Source: Bradyrhizobium sp.
GTDB lineage: Bacteria; Pseudomonadota; Alphaproteobacteria; Rhizobiales; Xanthobacteraceae
Assembly (NCBI RefSeq): GCF_030654605.1
Contig: NZ_JAURXB010000113.1
Coordinates: 1-41,099, forward strand
Direction of reading: 5' to 3'
DNA: 41,099 nucleotides
Shown: positions 34,320 to 41,099 of the stretch, in pieces
Layout: each line of letters opens with the position of its first letter
Numbering within the stretch: the stretch's first letter is position 1
Program-made: the position numbers and the translations under genes
Notes under the pieces: generated by a model
Told to the model about the DNA's origin: nothing
The model's database searches: none
What the model saw: only the letters and a program-made list of their open reading frames with translations

Positions 34320-34372
34320 TCGGCGAAGCGCGTTCGCGCGGCCGCCGGCTTTGCCCACCCTGAAAATTTCAC

Positions 34373-35257
34373 TTAACCCGCAGCGGCCTGAACGGCCTCG
34401 AGCTTATCCTGCGTTTTGGTATCGAAATCGCTCGCCTCGTGGCGTTCGTGCAATTGGCTCGAGGGCTCGCCCCAGGTACGGTTGACCATGCGTCCGCGCT
34501 TGACCGCCGGGCGCGCGGCGATGGCGTCGGTCCAGCGCTGCACGTTCTTGTAGGATTGCACATCGAGGAATTCGCCGGCACCGTACAGCACGCCCTTGAC
34601 CAGGCTGCCGTACCAGGGCCAGACCGCGATATCCGCGATCGTGTAGTCCTTGCCGGCGAGATATTCACTTTCTGCAAGACGCCGGTCCAGCACGTCGAGC
34701 TGGCGCTTCACCTCCATCGCGAAGCGGTCGATGGCGTATTCGATCTTGCTTGGCGCATAGGCGTAGAAGTGGCCGAACCCGCCGCCGAGATAGGGCGCGC
34801 TGCCCATCTGCCAGAACAGCCACGACAGGCATTCCGCGCGAGCAGCAATATCGGTCGGCAACAGTGTCCCGAATTTTTCCGCCAGATGCATCAGGATGGC
34901 GCCGGATTCGAACACCCGGATCGGCACCGGGCCGCTGCGGTCCATCAGCGCCGGTATCTTGGAATTCGGGTTGACCGCCACAAAGCCGCTGCCGAACTGG
35001 TTGCCGTCGATCTTGATCAGCCAGGCATCGTATTCCGCGCCCTTGTGTCCGAGCGCCAGCAGTTCCTCCAGCATTACTGTGACCTTGACGCCGTTCGGGG
35101 TCGCCAGAGAATAAAGCTGCAGCGGATGGCGGCCGACCGGCAATTCCTTGTCGTGGGTCGGGCCCGCGACAGGACGGTTGATGCCGGCGAATTTTCCGCC
35201 GCTCTCCTTGTTCCAGGTCCAGACTTTCGGCGGCGTGTATTCGGCGGGCTCGGTCAT
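34373..35257 (-). CDS. yghU: Glutathione-dependent disulfide reductase/transferase, YghU type
   Basis: A 294-residue protein of the Nu-class glutathione transferases, whose E. coli members YghU and YfcG reduce disulfides using two bound glutathiones. The thioredoxin-like domain contains LQLYSLATPNGVKVTVMLEEL near 49-69 and the glutathione-binding NPNSKIPAL and FESGAILMHLAE; the C-terminal helical domain has YTIADIAVWPWYG, a GST motif. The long N-terminal extension (about 45 residues, PPKVWTWNKESGG) is typical of YghU. The ATG at 35257 has GGGAG upstream. It comes after the end of the catabolic operon with a 122-base gap, so it is probably separate. Confidence 0.93.
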   Translation of the reverse strand: MTEPAEYTPPKVWTWNKESGGKFAGINRPVAGPTHDKELPVGRHPLQLYSLATPNGVKVTVMLEELLALGHKGAEYDAWLIKIDGNQFGSGFVAVNPNSKIPALMDRSGPVPIRVFESGAILMHLAEKFGTLLPTDIAARAECLSWLFWQMGSAPYLGGGFGHFYAYAPSKIEYAIDRFAMEVKRQLDVLDRRLAESEYLAGKDYTIADIAVWPWYGSLVKGVLYGAGEFLDVQSYKNVQRWTDAIAARPAVKRGRMVNRTWGEPSSQLHERHEASDFDTKTQDKLEAVQAAAG

Positions 35258-35379
35258 CGATGTGGCTCCCAGACAGCCGGCGGTTTGGCCGGCCGAACTG
35301 ATATCAACAAGGTTGGGACGAACCGCAAGGGCCGGGTGCGGTTCGGCACGACAATCCCCCAATGCAGAATGGCGTGAGC

Positions 35380-36243
35380 TCATACCACCGAGCGGTGCCG
35401 CTCGATGCAGGTCCGCAGCACCTCTTCCATCGGTTTTTCCCACCAATCATGGGAAAAGATCTCGATCTCGGAATAGCCGGAAAAGCCCACCGCCTCGACC
35501 GCTGCACGCACCGATCTGATGTCGATCACGCCGTCGCCCATCATGCCGCGGTCGTTGAGGATGTCCTTGGTCGGCACCAGCCAGTCGCAGACATGAAACG
35601 CCAGCAGGCGGTCCTTTCCGGCCCGCGCGATCTGCGGCAGCAATTCCGGGTCCCACCAGATGTGATAGACATCGAGCGCGACGCCGAGGACGCCGGTGCG
35701 GGCGGAATCGAGCCGGTCGCAGATATCGAGCGCCTGTTTTGTCGTATTGACGCAGGCGCGGTCGGCGGCATAGGCCGGATGCAGCGGCTCGATCGCCAGC
35801 GGCATGTTGGCCTGTTTGGCATATTCCATCATCTCGGCGATGGCGTCATCCACTTGGGCGCGCGCTTCACCGATGTCCTTGGAGACTGCGCTGCCCGGCC
35901 GCGAATATTGCGGCAGGCCGCCGGCCACCAGCACGATGCAGGGCGCGCCGAGCGCTTTGGCTTCGTCGACCGCGCGGCGGTTGTCGTCGCGTGCCTCGAT
36001 CCGGTGCGCGGCGTCCGCGGTGAACATGCCGCCGCGGCAATAGCCGGTCAGTTCGAGCCCGGCGTCACGCACCGCCCGCGCCGCGCGATCAAGTCCGACC
36101 GCCGCGACCTGGTCGCGCCAGGGGTCGATGGCGCGGATGCCATGCCGCGCGCAGGCATCAATGATCGCAAGGAGATCGCCCTGCTTGCGCACCGTCGCGG
36201 TGTTGAGCGACAGCCAGCGATGGTCGGCGGAAAAATCCCGCAT
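35380..36243 (-). CDS. Sugar phosphate isomerase/epimerase family protein (TIM barrel)
   Basis: A 287-residue xylose-isomerase-like TIM barrel. Candidate metal and catalytic residues: Glu152 in IEPLHP, Asp191 and His194 in LDVYHIWWD, His217 in FHVCDW and Glu261 in EIEIF, the usual order in this family. It interconverts a sugar, keto-sugar or inositol derivative. The ATG at 36243 shares one base with the stop of the DUF993 gene (TGATG); a GTG one codon earlier is possible. It is the last gene of the catabolic operon. Confidence 0.9.
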   Translation of the reverse strand: MRDFSADHRWLSLNTATVRKQGDLLAIIDACARHGIRAIDPWRDQVAAVGLDRAARAVRDAGLELTGYCRGGMFTADAAHRIEARDDNRRAVDEAKALGAPCIVLVAGGLPQYSRPGSAVSKDIGEARAQVDDAIAEMMEYAKQANMPLAIEPLHPAYAADRACVNTTKQALDICDRLDSARTGVLGVALDVYHIWWDPELLPQIARAGKDRLLAFHVCDWLVPTKDILNDRGMMGDGVIDIRSVRAAVEAVGFSGYSEIEIFSHDWWEKPMEEVLRTCIERHRSVV

Positions 36244-37436
36244 CACGCCTCGATACCGCGCAGTGCCAGCACCGCCTTCATGCGCCGCGTCGCCATTTCA
36301 GGGTTGGAAAGCAATCCCGCCTGGTCCGCCAACCGGAACAGTTCGGCCAGATGCAGCGTCGAGCGCGTGCTCTCCTGCCCGCCGACCATCGTGAAGTGGT
36401 CCTGATGGCCGTTGAGGTAGGCCATGAACACGATGCCTGTCTTGTAGAAGCGGGTCGGCGCCTTGAAGATGTGGCGCGACAGCGGCACCGTCGGCCCCAG
36501 CACGTCGTGGAAGCCGGCCTCGTCGCCGGCAGAAAGCCGCGACAGCGCGTAGGACGCCGCCGGCGCGATGGCGTCGAAGATGCCGAGCAGCGCGTGGGAA
36601 AACCCCTTGTCGTCGCCGGCGATCAGTTCGGCGTAATTGAAGTCGTCGCCGGTATACATCTTCACGCCTTTGTCGAGCCGGCGGCGCATGTCGATTTCGC
36701 GCTGCTTGTCGAGCAGCGAGACCTTCACGCCGTCGACCTTGGCGGCGTTGGCGTTGATGATGCCGACCGCGATATCCATCGCGGTATCTAGGCTTTCGGT
36801 GCCCCAGTAGTTCCCCAGCGCCGGGTCGAATATGTCGCCAAGCCAATGGATGATCACGGGTTCGCGGACCTGCGATAGCACGCGGTTATAGACCCTGGCG
36901 TAGTCGTCGGCGTTGCGGCCGAGTTTTGCCAGTGCGCGCGAGGCCATCAGGATTATTCGCCCGCCGGCTTTTTCGACCGCTGCGATCTGCTCCTCATAGG
37001 CCCGGATCACGTCGTCGATAGTCCTGGCATCTTCCACCGCCAGGTGATCGGTGCCGGCGCCGGAGAACACCAGCGCGCCGCCCCTCGCCTTCGCCGCGCG
37101 CACCGAGCGCTGGATCAGTTCCAGCGAGGTCGGCCAGTCCAGCCCCATGCCGCGCTGCGCGGTGTCCATGGCTTCGGCGACGCCGAGGCCGAGGTCCCAG
37201 ATATGTTCACGAAAGGCGATGGTGCGGTCCCAGTCGACCGCTGAAGCAAGCCAGGGATCGACGTCGGCCAGCGGATCGGCCACCACATGCGCGGCGGAGA
37301 AAGCGACGCGGTTCAGCGTGCCCTCGAGTTTGGCGGGAAAGTTGCGCGCCGCCGCCAGTCGATAGGTCTCTATCGAACGATCCGCCTTCGGCAGCTTCAG
37401 CGACAGCGACGAGAGCGGCATCACCGGCTTGTTCAT
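36243..37436 (-). CDS. DUF993 family protein (aldolase-like)
   Basis: A 397-residue protein that I recognise from memory as DUF993, a family related in fold to dihydrodipicolinate synthase and N-acetylneuraminate lyase but without an established reaction. Readable parts include DWDRTIAFREHIWDLGLGVAEAMDTAQRGMGLDW, GTDHL, VIIHWLGDIFDPALGNYWG and MYTGDDFNYAELIAGDDKGFSHALLG. It has no signal peptide. The ATG at 37436 has GAGGAGAGGG directly upstream. It stands between the dehydrogenase and isomerase genes and always travels with such genes as far as I know, so it probably splits a keto-acid sugar product. Confidence 0.86.
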   Translation of the reverse strand: MNKPVMPLSSLSLKLPKADRSIETYRLAAARNFPAKLEGTLNRVAFSAAHVVADPLADVDPWLASAVDWDRTIAFREHIWDLGLGVAEAMDTAQRGMGLDWPTSLELIQRSVRAAKARGGALVFSGAGTDHLAVEDARTIDDVIRAYEEQIAAVEKAGGRIILMASRALAKLGRNADDYARVYNRVLSQVREPVIIHWLGDIFDPALGNYWGTESLDTAMDIAVGIINANAAKVDGVKVSLLDKQREIDMRRRLDKGVKMYTGDDFNYAELIAGDDKGFSHALLGIFDAIAPAASYALSRLSAGDEAGFHDVLGPTVPLSRHIFKAPTRFYKTGIVFMAYLNGHQDHFTMVGGQESTRSTLHLAELFRLADQAGLLSNPEMATRRMKAVLALRGIEA

Positions 37437-37447
37437 GTCCCTCTCCT

Positions 37448-38599
37448 CTAGACGTTGATCGGCGCGACGTCGATCCAGCGCCGCTCGCGCCAGCTCTGCA
37501 ACGCGCATTCGGCGAGCTGCACGCCCTTGGCGCCTTCCAGCAGCGTATATTTGTAGGGCGCGTCCTCACAGACATGACGGATGAACATTTCCCACTGCTC
37601 CTTGAAGCCGTTGTCGTAGGAGGTGTTCTCCGGCAGCTTCTGCCAGTCTGAATAGAAGTCGTGGGTGCGCTTCTCGTCCGGGTTCCATACCGGCCGCGGC
37701 GTGGCCTGGCGGGCCTGGATCACGCAATCGGAAAGTCCTGCCACCGCCGAGCCATGGGTGCCGTCGACCTGAAAGGTGACGAGATCGTCGCGGTAGACCC
37801 GTGTCACCCAGGACATGTTGATATGCGCGATCGTGCCGCCCTTGAGCCTGAAGGTGGCGTAGGCGGAATCATCCGCCGTCGCCTTGTACTTCTTGCCCTT
37901 CTCGTCCCAGCGGTCGGGAATGTCAGTGGTGCCGAGGCAGCTGACGCTTTCGACCTCGCCGAACAGATTGTCGAGCACGTAGCGCCAGTGACAGACCATG
38001 TCCAGAATGATGCCGCCGCCGTCCTCGCTGCGATAATTCCACGACGGCCGCTGCGCCTCCTGCCAGTCGCCTTCGAACACCCAGTAACCGAATTCACCAC
38101 GCACCGAGAGTATCCGGCCGAAGAAGCCGGAGTCACGGAGGAAAGCGAGCTTCTTCAGGCCCGGCAGGAACAGCTTGTCCTGCACCGTGCCGTGCTTGAC
38201 GCCCTTGGCGGCGGCGAGCTTGAGCACATCAACGGCTTCGGCGAGGTTGGTCGCGATCGGCTTTTCGCAATAGACGTGCTTGCCGGCATTGATCGCCCTG
38301 GTCAGCAGCGACGGCCGCGCCTGGGTGGTGGCGGCGTCGAAGAAGATGGTGTCGCTCTCGTCGCGCAGGGCGGCGTCGAGGTCGGTGGTCCAGCGCGTCA
38401 CGTTGAAGCGCCTGGCCAGCCCCTCGATTTTCTCGGCATCGCGGCCCACCAGAATCGGATCCGGCATCATGCGGTCGCCATTGCCGAGCAGAACGCCGCC
38501 GGCATCGCGGATTGCGACGATCGAGCGGATCAAATGCTGGTTCAGCCCCATGCGTCCGGTGACACCATTCATGATCACGCCGAGGCGGTGCGTCGTCAT
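37448..38599 (-). CDS. Gfo/Idh/MocA-family oxidoreductase
   Basis: A 383-residue NAD(P)-dependent dehydrogenase. The N-terminal Rossmann region reads LGVIMNGVTGRMGLNQH, the family signature EKPIATN follows near residue 115, and the C-terminal half is the usual beta-sheet domain. Members oxidise sugars, inositols or their acids. The ATG at 38599 overlaps the stop of the enolase-superfamily gene by four bases (ATGA), and GGAG is just upstream. The substrate is unknown, but the operon suggests a sugar acid or polyol. Confidence 0.92.
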   Translation of the reverse strand: MTTHRLGVIMNGVTGRMGLNQHLIRSIVAIRDAGGVLLGNGDRMMPDPILVGRDAEKIEGLARRFNVTRWTTDLDAALRDESDTIFFDAATTQARPSLLTRAINAGKHVYCEKPIATNLAEAVDVLKLAAAKGVKHGTVQDKLFLPGLKKLAFLRDSGFFGRILSVRGEFGYWVFEGDWQEAQRPSWNYRSEDGGGIILDMVCHWRYVLDNLFGEVESVSCLGTTDIPDRWDEKGKKYKATADDSAYATFRLKGGTIAHINMSWVTRVYRDDLVTFQVDGTHGSAVAGLSDCVIQARQATPRPVWNPDEKRTHDFYSDWQKLPENTSYDNGFKEQWEMFIRHVCEDAPYKYTLLEGAKGVQLAECALQSWRERRWIDVAPINV

Positions 38600-39999
38600 A
38601 TTGACTGCTCCTGCAGGGTTTTTGCTTTTGGTTGTTGAAGCGGCGACAACGCCGTCCACTCCGGATGAACTTTCGAGGCGAAGCCCGGCGCCGTCAGCGA
38701 CTCCGTCAGGAGATCGCCGTCATGGATCGACAGCCGGATCTTTGCGCCTTCCTCGATATAGAGATCGGGATGCGCTGACAGAAATGCTTCTGCCTCGGCC
38801 GCCGGGGTCTCGGCAAAGCCGTCGACATAATGGTGGCCGTTGCGCTCGGCATGGGTGACGCCGATCAACGCGCCCAGCGCCAGATCCTGCTGCACGCCGA
38901 GGCCGGCCTGACAGGTCAGGTCCTCGCCCGAGATGAAGAACCGCTCGCCGTCCGCGCTCCACTTGGCGGCGCGGGTGGCGTTGACGACAGACTTGTAGAT
39001 GCCCTTGCAGGATTTCGAGGAGATGCCGCGATAGCCGAGCGCACGGGCGGCCGGGAAGGCGTCGTAGGAATCGTCGGCTTCGTCGATGATGATGTCGCGC
39101 CGCGAAAGCGCGCCGAGCGGCGACTGCCTGAAGCTGTCGCGCGGCATCGGCTGCTCGATATACAGCAATTTCGCCCCGATCGGTTTGAGCGCGGCATCGC
39201 AATCGAGATGCTCGACCAGCGCGCCGAGTGCTTTGAGATCCGCATACTGCTCGTTGGCGTCGAGCGTAACGCTGTAATCATGCGGCAGCGTGGCCAGTTC
39301 GGCGCCGATCCGGATCAACCGCGCCGCGTCGGTGTCGGGATCGCCATTGAGCTTGAGCTTGAAATAGCGGGCGCCGGCGTTTTCCCTGACGTCGGCGACG
39401 CCGCCCTCGCCCTCGATCTGGTCGTCCATGCCGACGGTGTGCCGGATCGCGACGCGTTCCAGCCGCCGGCGCCCGCGGAGGAATTGCGCGATGTCGGCAT
39501 CGCCGAGATCGGGCGATAGCCGGGCATCAATCCCGGCGATATTTTGCGCCATGCCGTCGAAGAAGTTCGAGCCAAGCCCGCGCAGCAGCGCATCCAGGAT
39601 CGCCTTGTCGATCTCGGCCGGCCCGAAGCCGGCGGCGAGCGGCGGGATGTCCTCCCTGGCGCAGGCCTCGACCTGCGCGGCGATGACCGCGGCGTGGTGC
39701 CCGAACGCGCTGTCGAATCCGGATCGCGCGAGGTAGAGATCGCGCGCGATCGCCAGCGAGCGGCGCAACTCCTCGACGGTCTGTTGCGGCGAAAGATGCG
39801 CGCGCTTGTCGAACCATTTCGAGGCCATCATTTCGGCAGCGGCGCCGATGGCTGTGCCCTTGCCTTCGATCTCGATTTCGGCGCGCACGAACACCTGCAC
39901 CGACGAGGTGATGACCACGCTGCCGAACCGGAACGGCTTTGCGAACGGGATCGGCCGCTCGAAGAATGAAATGTCTCGCACGGCGATGCGTGGCGGCAT
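38596..39999 (-). CDS. Mandelate racemase/muconate lactonizing enzyme-like protein (enolase superfamily)
   Basis: A 467-residue enolase-superfamily member, longer than the typical 370-400. The barrel begins with KLK at 214-216, metal ligands are probably Asp248 (DANEQY), Glu282 (IEQP) and Asp306 or Glu307 (DEADD), and SSKSCKGIYKS at 327-337 places a lysine where a second catalytic base may lie. The superfamily removes a proton next to a carboxylate, for dehydration of sugar acids, racemisation or lactone formation. The extra length lies mainly in the N-terminal cap, residues 60-180. The ATG at 39999 has AGG 6-9 bases upstream. Dehydration of a sugar acid is the likeliest role in this operon. 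Confidence 0.88.
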   Translation of the reverse strand: MPPRIAVRDISFFERPIPFAKPFRFGSVVITSSVQVFVRAEIEIEGKGTAIGAAAEMMASKWFDKRAHLSPQQTVEELRRSLAIARDLYLARSGFDSAFGHHAAVIAAQVEACAREDIPPLAAGFGPAEIDKAILDALLRGLGSNFFDGMAQNIAGIDARLSPDLGDADIAQFLRGRRRLERVAIRHTVGMDDQIEGEGGVADVRENAGARYFKLKLNGDPDTDAARLIRIGAELATLPHDYSVTLDANEQYADLKALGALVEHLDCDAALKPIGAKLLYIEQPMPRDSFRQSPLGALSRRDIIIDEADDSYDAFPAARALGYRGISSKSCKGIYKSVVNATRAAKWSADGERFFISGEDLTCQAGLGVQQDLALGALIGVTHAERNGHHYVDGFAETPAAEAEAFLSAHPDLYIEEGAKIRLSIHDGDLLTESLTAPGFASKVHPEWTALSPLQQPKAKTLQEQSI

Positions 40000-40012
40000 G
40001 GTGCCCTGACCT

Positions 40013-40876
40013 TTAGTCCAGCGTGCTCTGGGTGAAGAAATGCTTGCGGATGCGCTGCACCAGTTCGGTGAAGACGGGATCGGCCATGGCGTCGAGCGAG
40101 CGCGGCCGCGGCAGCGGCACGTCGTAGATCGCCGCGATCGAGCCCGGCCGTTCGGTCATGACAAGCACGCGATCGGCGAGGAACACGGCCTCGGGAATCG
40201 AATGCGTGATCAAGAGCACGGTCTTGCCGGTCTCGCGCTGGATCCGCATCAGCTCGACATTCATGCGCTCTCGCGTCATGGCGTCGAGCGCGCCGAACGG
40301 CTCGTCCATCAGCATGATCTTGGGATCATGCACCAGCGCCCGGCAGATCGAGGCCCGCTGCTGCATGCCGCCGGATAGTTGCCACGGCAGTTTCTTCTCG
40401 AACCCTTCGAGGCCGACCAGCTTCAACAGATCCTTGGCGCGCGGCAGGTATTTGTCGCGCGGCAGCCCCTTCATGTCGATCGGCAACATCACGTTGGCCA
40501 GGATATTGCGCCACGGCAGCAGCAGCGAATTCTGGAACACGATGCCGACATTGCCATGCGGTTTTGTCACCGCCTCGCCCTCGACGAACACCTCGCCGGT
40601 CGAAGGCGCCAGCAAGCCGGAGATCATTTTCAGCAATGTGGACTTGCCGCAGCCGGATGGACCAACCACGACAAAGAACTCGCCGGCATTGATGTGGAAA
40701 TCCAGCGGCTTTAGCGACACCACCTCGCCATCGCGCGACCGGTAGGTCTTCGAGACACCGGAGAGTGTGATGCCCGATTTGCCGTCCAAGGCCTTATCTG
40801 AGCCCGCGCGGTCGGACACGACGCGAAGATGCGCGGCTGGTTGATTGACGCCGGCTGGGTTGGTCGCTGCGTTCAT
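40013..40876 (-). CDS. ABC transporter ATPase, nitrate/sulfonate/taurine type
   Basis: A 287-residue ATPase of the SsuB/TauB group. After a variable N-terminus of about 34 residues come Walker A GPSGCGKST (72-80), signature LSGGMQQRASICRAL, Walker B IMLMDEPFGALD, and the switch His in LLITHS. Such importers bring in small organic acids, sulfonates, nitrate or pyrimidines. A binding-protein gene precedes it (partial at the window edge); no permease gene is visible between them, so it must lie elsewhere in the operon, outside the window. The enzyme genes follow closely, 13 bases after its stop. Confidence 0.93.
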   Translation of the reverse strand: MNAATNPAGVNQPAAHLRVVSDRAGSDKALDGKSGITLSGVSKTYRSRDGEVVSLKPLDFHINAGEFFVVVGPSGCGKSTLLKMISGLLAPSTGEVFVEGEAVTKPHGNVGIVFQNSLLLPWRNILANVMLPIDMKGLPRDKYLPRAKDLLKLVGLEGFEKKLPWQLSGGMQQRASICRALVHDPKIMLMDEPFGALDAMTRERMNVELMRIQRETGKTVLLITHSIPEAVFLADRVLVMTERPGSIAAIYDVPLPRPRSLDAMADPVFTELVQRIRKHFFTQSTLD

Positions 40877-40910
40877 TCAGCACGGTCCGTTTGAAGACGG
40901 TGTTGAAAAA

Positions 40911-41018
40911 TCGTCATTGCGAGCAGCGGCCGCCGTAGCTCGCAGAGCGAAGGCGGAGAGCGACGAAGCAATCCAGCTTGTTACAGCATGGAGTGCTTCG
41001 CAGCGCTCGCAATGACGT
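40911..41018. repeat. Palindromic intergenic repeat, family 1 (copy 2, extended)
   Basis: The outer parts match the copy at 7384-7465: TCATTGCGAG near 40914 and its inverse CTCGCAATGA near 41007-41016, with GACGAAGCAATCCA at 40962-40975 and an inner arm GTGCTTCG on the other side. The left arm carries about 40 extra bases rich in purines (GCAGAGCGAAGGCGGAGAGCG) that the right arm lacks. It lies between the ABC binding-protein and ATPase genes. Confidence 0.82.
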
Positions 41019-41033
41019 TGAGAGAGCAACGCC

Positions 41034-41099
41034 CTACTTCGGCAGGTAGTCGTTGGTATAAAACGCCTTCGGATTGTCCTTGGCCTTGGCTTCGAGGCC
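41034..41099 (-). CDS. C-terminus of a probable ABC transporter substrate-binding protein (partial)
   Basis: The last 21 codons and stop are present; they read GLEAKAKDNPKAFYTNDYLP followed by K. Endings such as YTNDYLPK are typical of periplasmic binding proteins of the nitrate/sulfonate/taurine type, which fits the ATPase gene that follows on the same strand. The rest lies beyond the window. The repeat at 40911-41018 separates the two genes. Confidence 0.7.
   Translation of the reverse strand, partial: GLEAKAKDNPKAFYTNDYLPK

Noticed and set aside
1..41099. CRISPR arrays, tRNA or rRNA genes, insertion sequences, prophage
   Set aside because: No regularly spaced repeats, no tRNA-like cloverleaf with a TTCGANNC arm, no transposase or integrase gene, and no phage structural genes were seen.

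Overview
GC-rich, gene-dense DNA with the gene content of an alphaproteobacterium in the Bradyrhizobium/Rhodopseudomonas group. The pointers are a CYP102-type fused P450 of the length known from Bradyrhizobium, rhizobial-style short palindromic repeats of three kinds between genes, several peptide or sugar-acid ABC transporters, and long antisense open frames typical of high-GC coding DNA. The genus is inferred, not proven. No rRNA, tRNA, CRISPR array or intact insertion sequence was seen, and no intergenic stretch exceeds 300 bases.

Layout. (1) 1-4043: the start of a minus-strand gene cut by the window edge, an alpha/beta hydrolase, then a convergent pair that overlaps by 4 bases: a polytopic membrane protein (possible GT-C glycosyltransferase) and a GT2-GtrA fusion. 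(2) 4090-11200, all minus strand: DUF6489-like small protein, alpha/beta hydrolase, wax ester synthase/DGAT, epoxide hydrolase, and a self-sufficient CYP102-type P450-reductase, which reads as a lipid oxidation and esterification module. (3) 11326-20565: a DadA-like FAD oxidoreductase divergent from a complete Dpp/Opp-type ABC transporter (binding protein, two permeases, two ATPases) followed by a gamma-glutamyltransferase, which suggests uptake and hydrolysis of gamma-glutamyl or other peptides. (4) 20765-28163: an unassigned protein, then a TetR-MFP-RND efflux operon closed by a clear terminator, divergent from a class I P450. Two perfect inverted repeats lie at the TetR/P450 divergent junction. 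(5) 28210-29308: an AT-richer two-gene unit encoding a HEPN-like protein (RX4H motif) and an unrecognised partner; this is the best candidate for an undescribed accessory or defence-type system. (6) 29481-34319: a methyltransferase, a GlxA-type AraC regulator, and a large sensor with GGDEF and EAL domains. (7) 34373-41099, minus strand: a YghU-type glutathione transferase, then a catabolic operon (ABC binding protein, partial; ABC ATPase; enolase-superfamily enzyme; Gfo/Idh/MocA dehydrogenase; DUF993 protein; TIM-barrel isomerase), several members of which overlap by 1-4 bases.

Co-operation. Regions 2, 3, 4 and 7 each look like one metabolic or transport unit with its enzymes beside its transporter or regulator. 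Start codons were chosen by ribosome-binding sites and by where family homology begins, so many are shorter than the longest open frame. All functional names come from motifs read by eye; no database search was possible.
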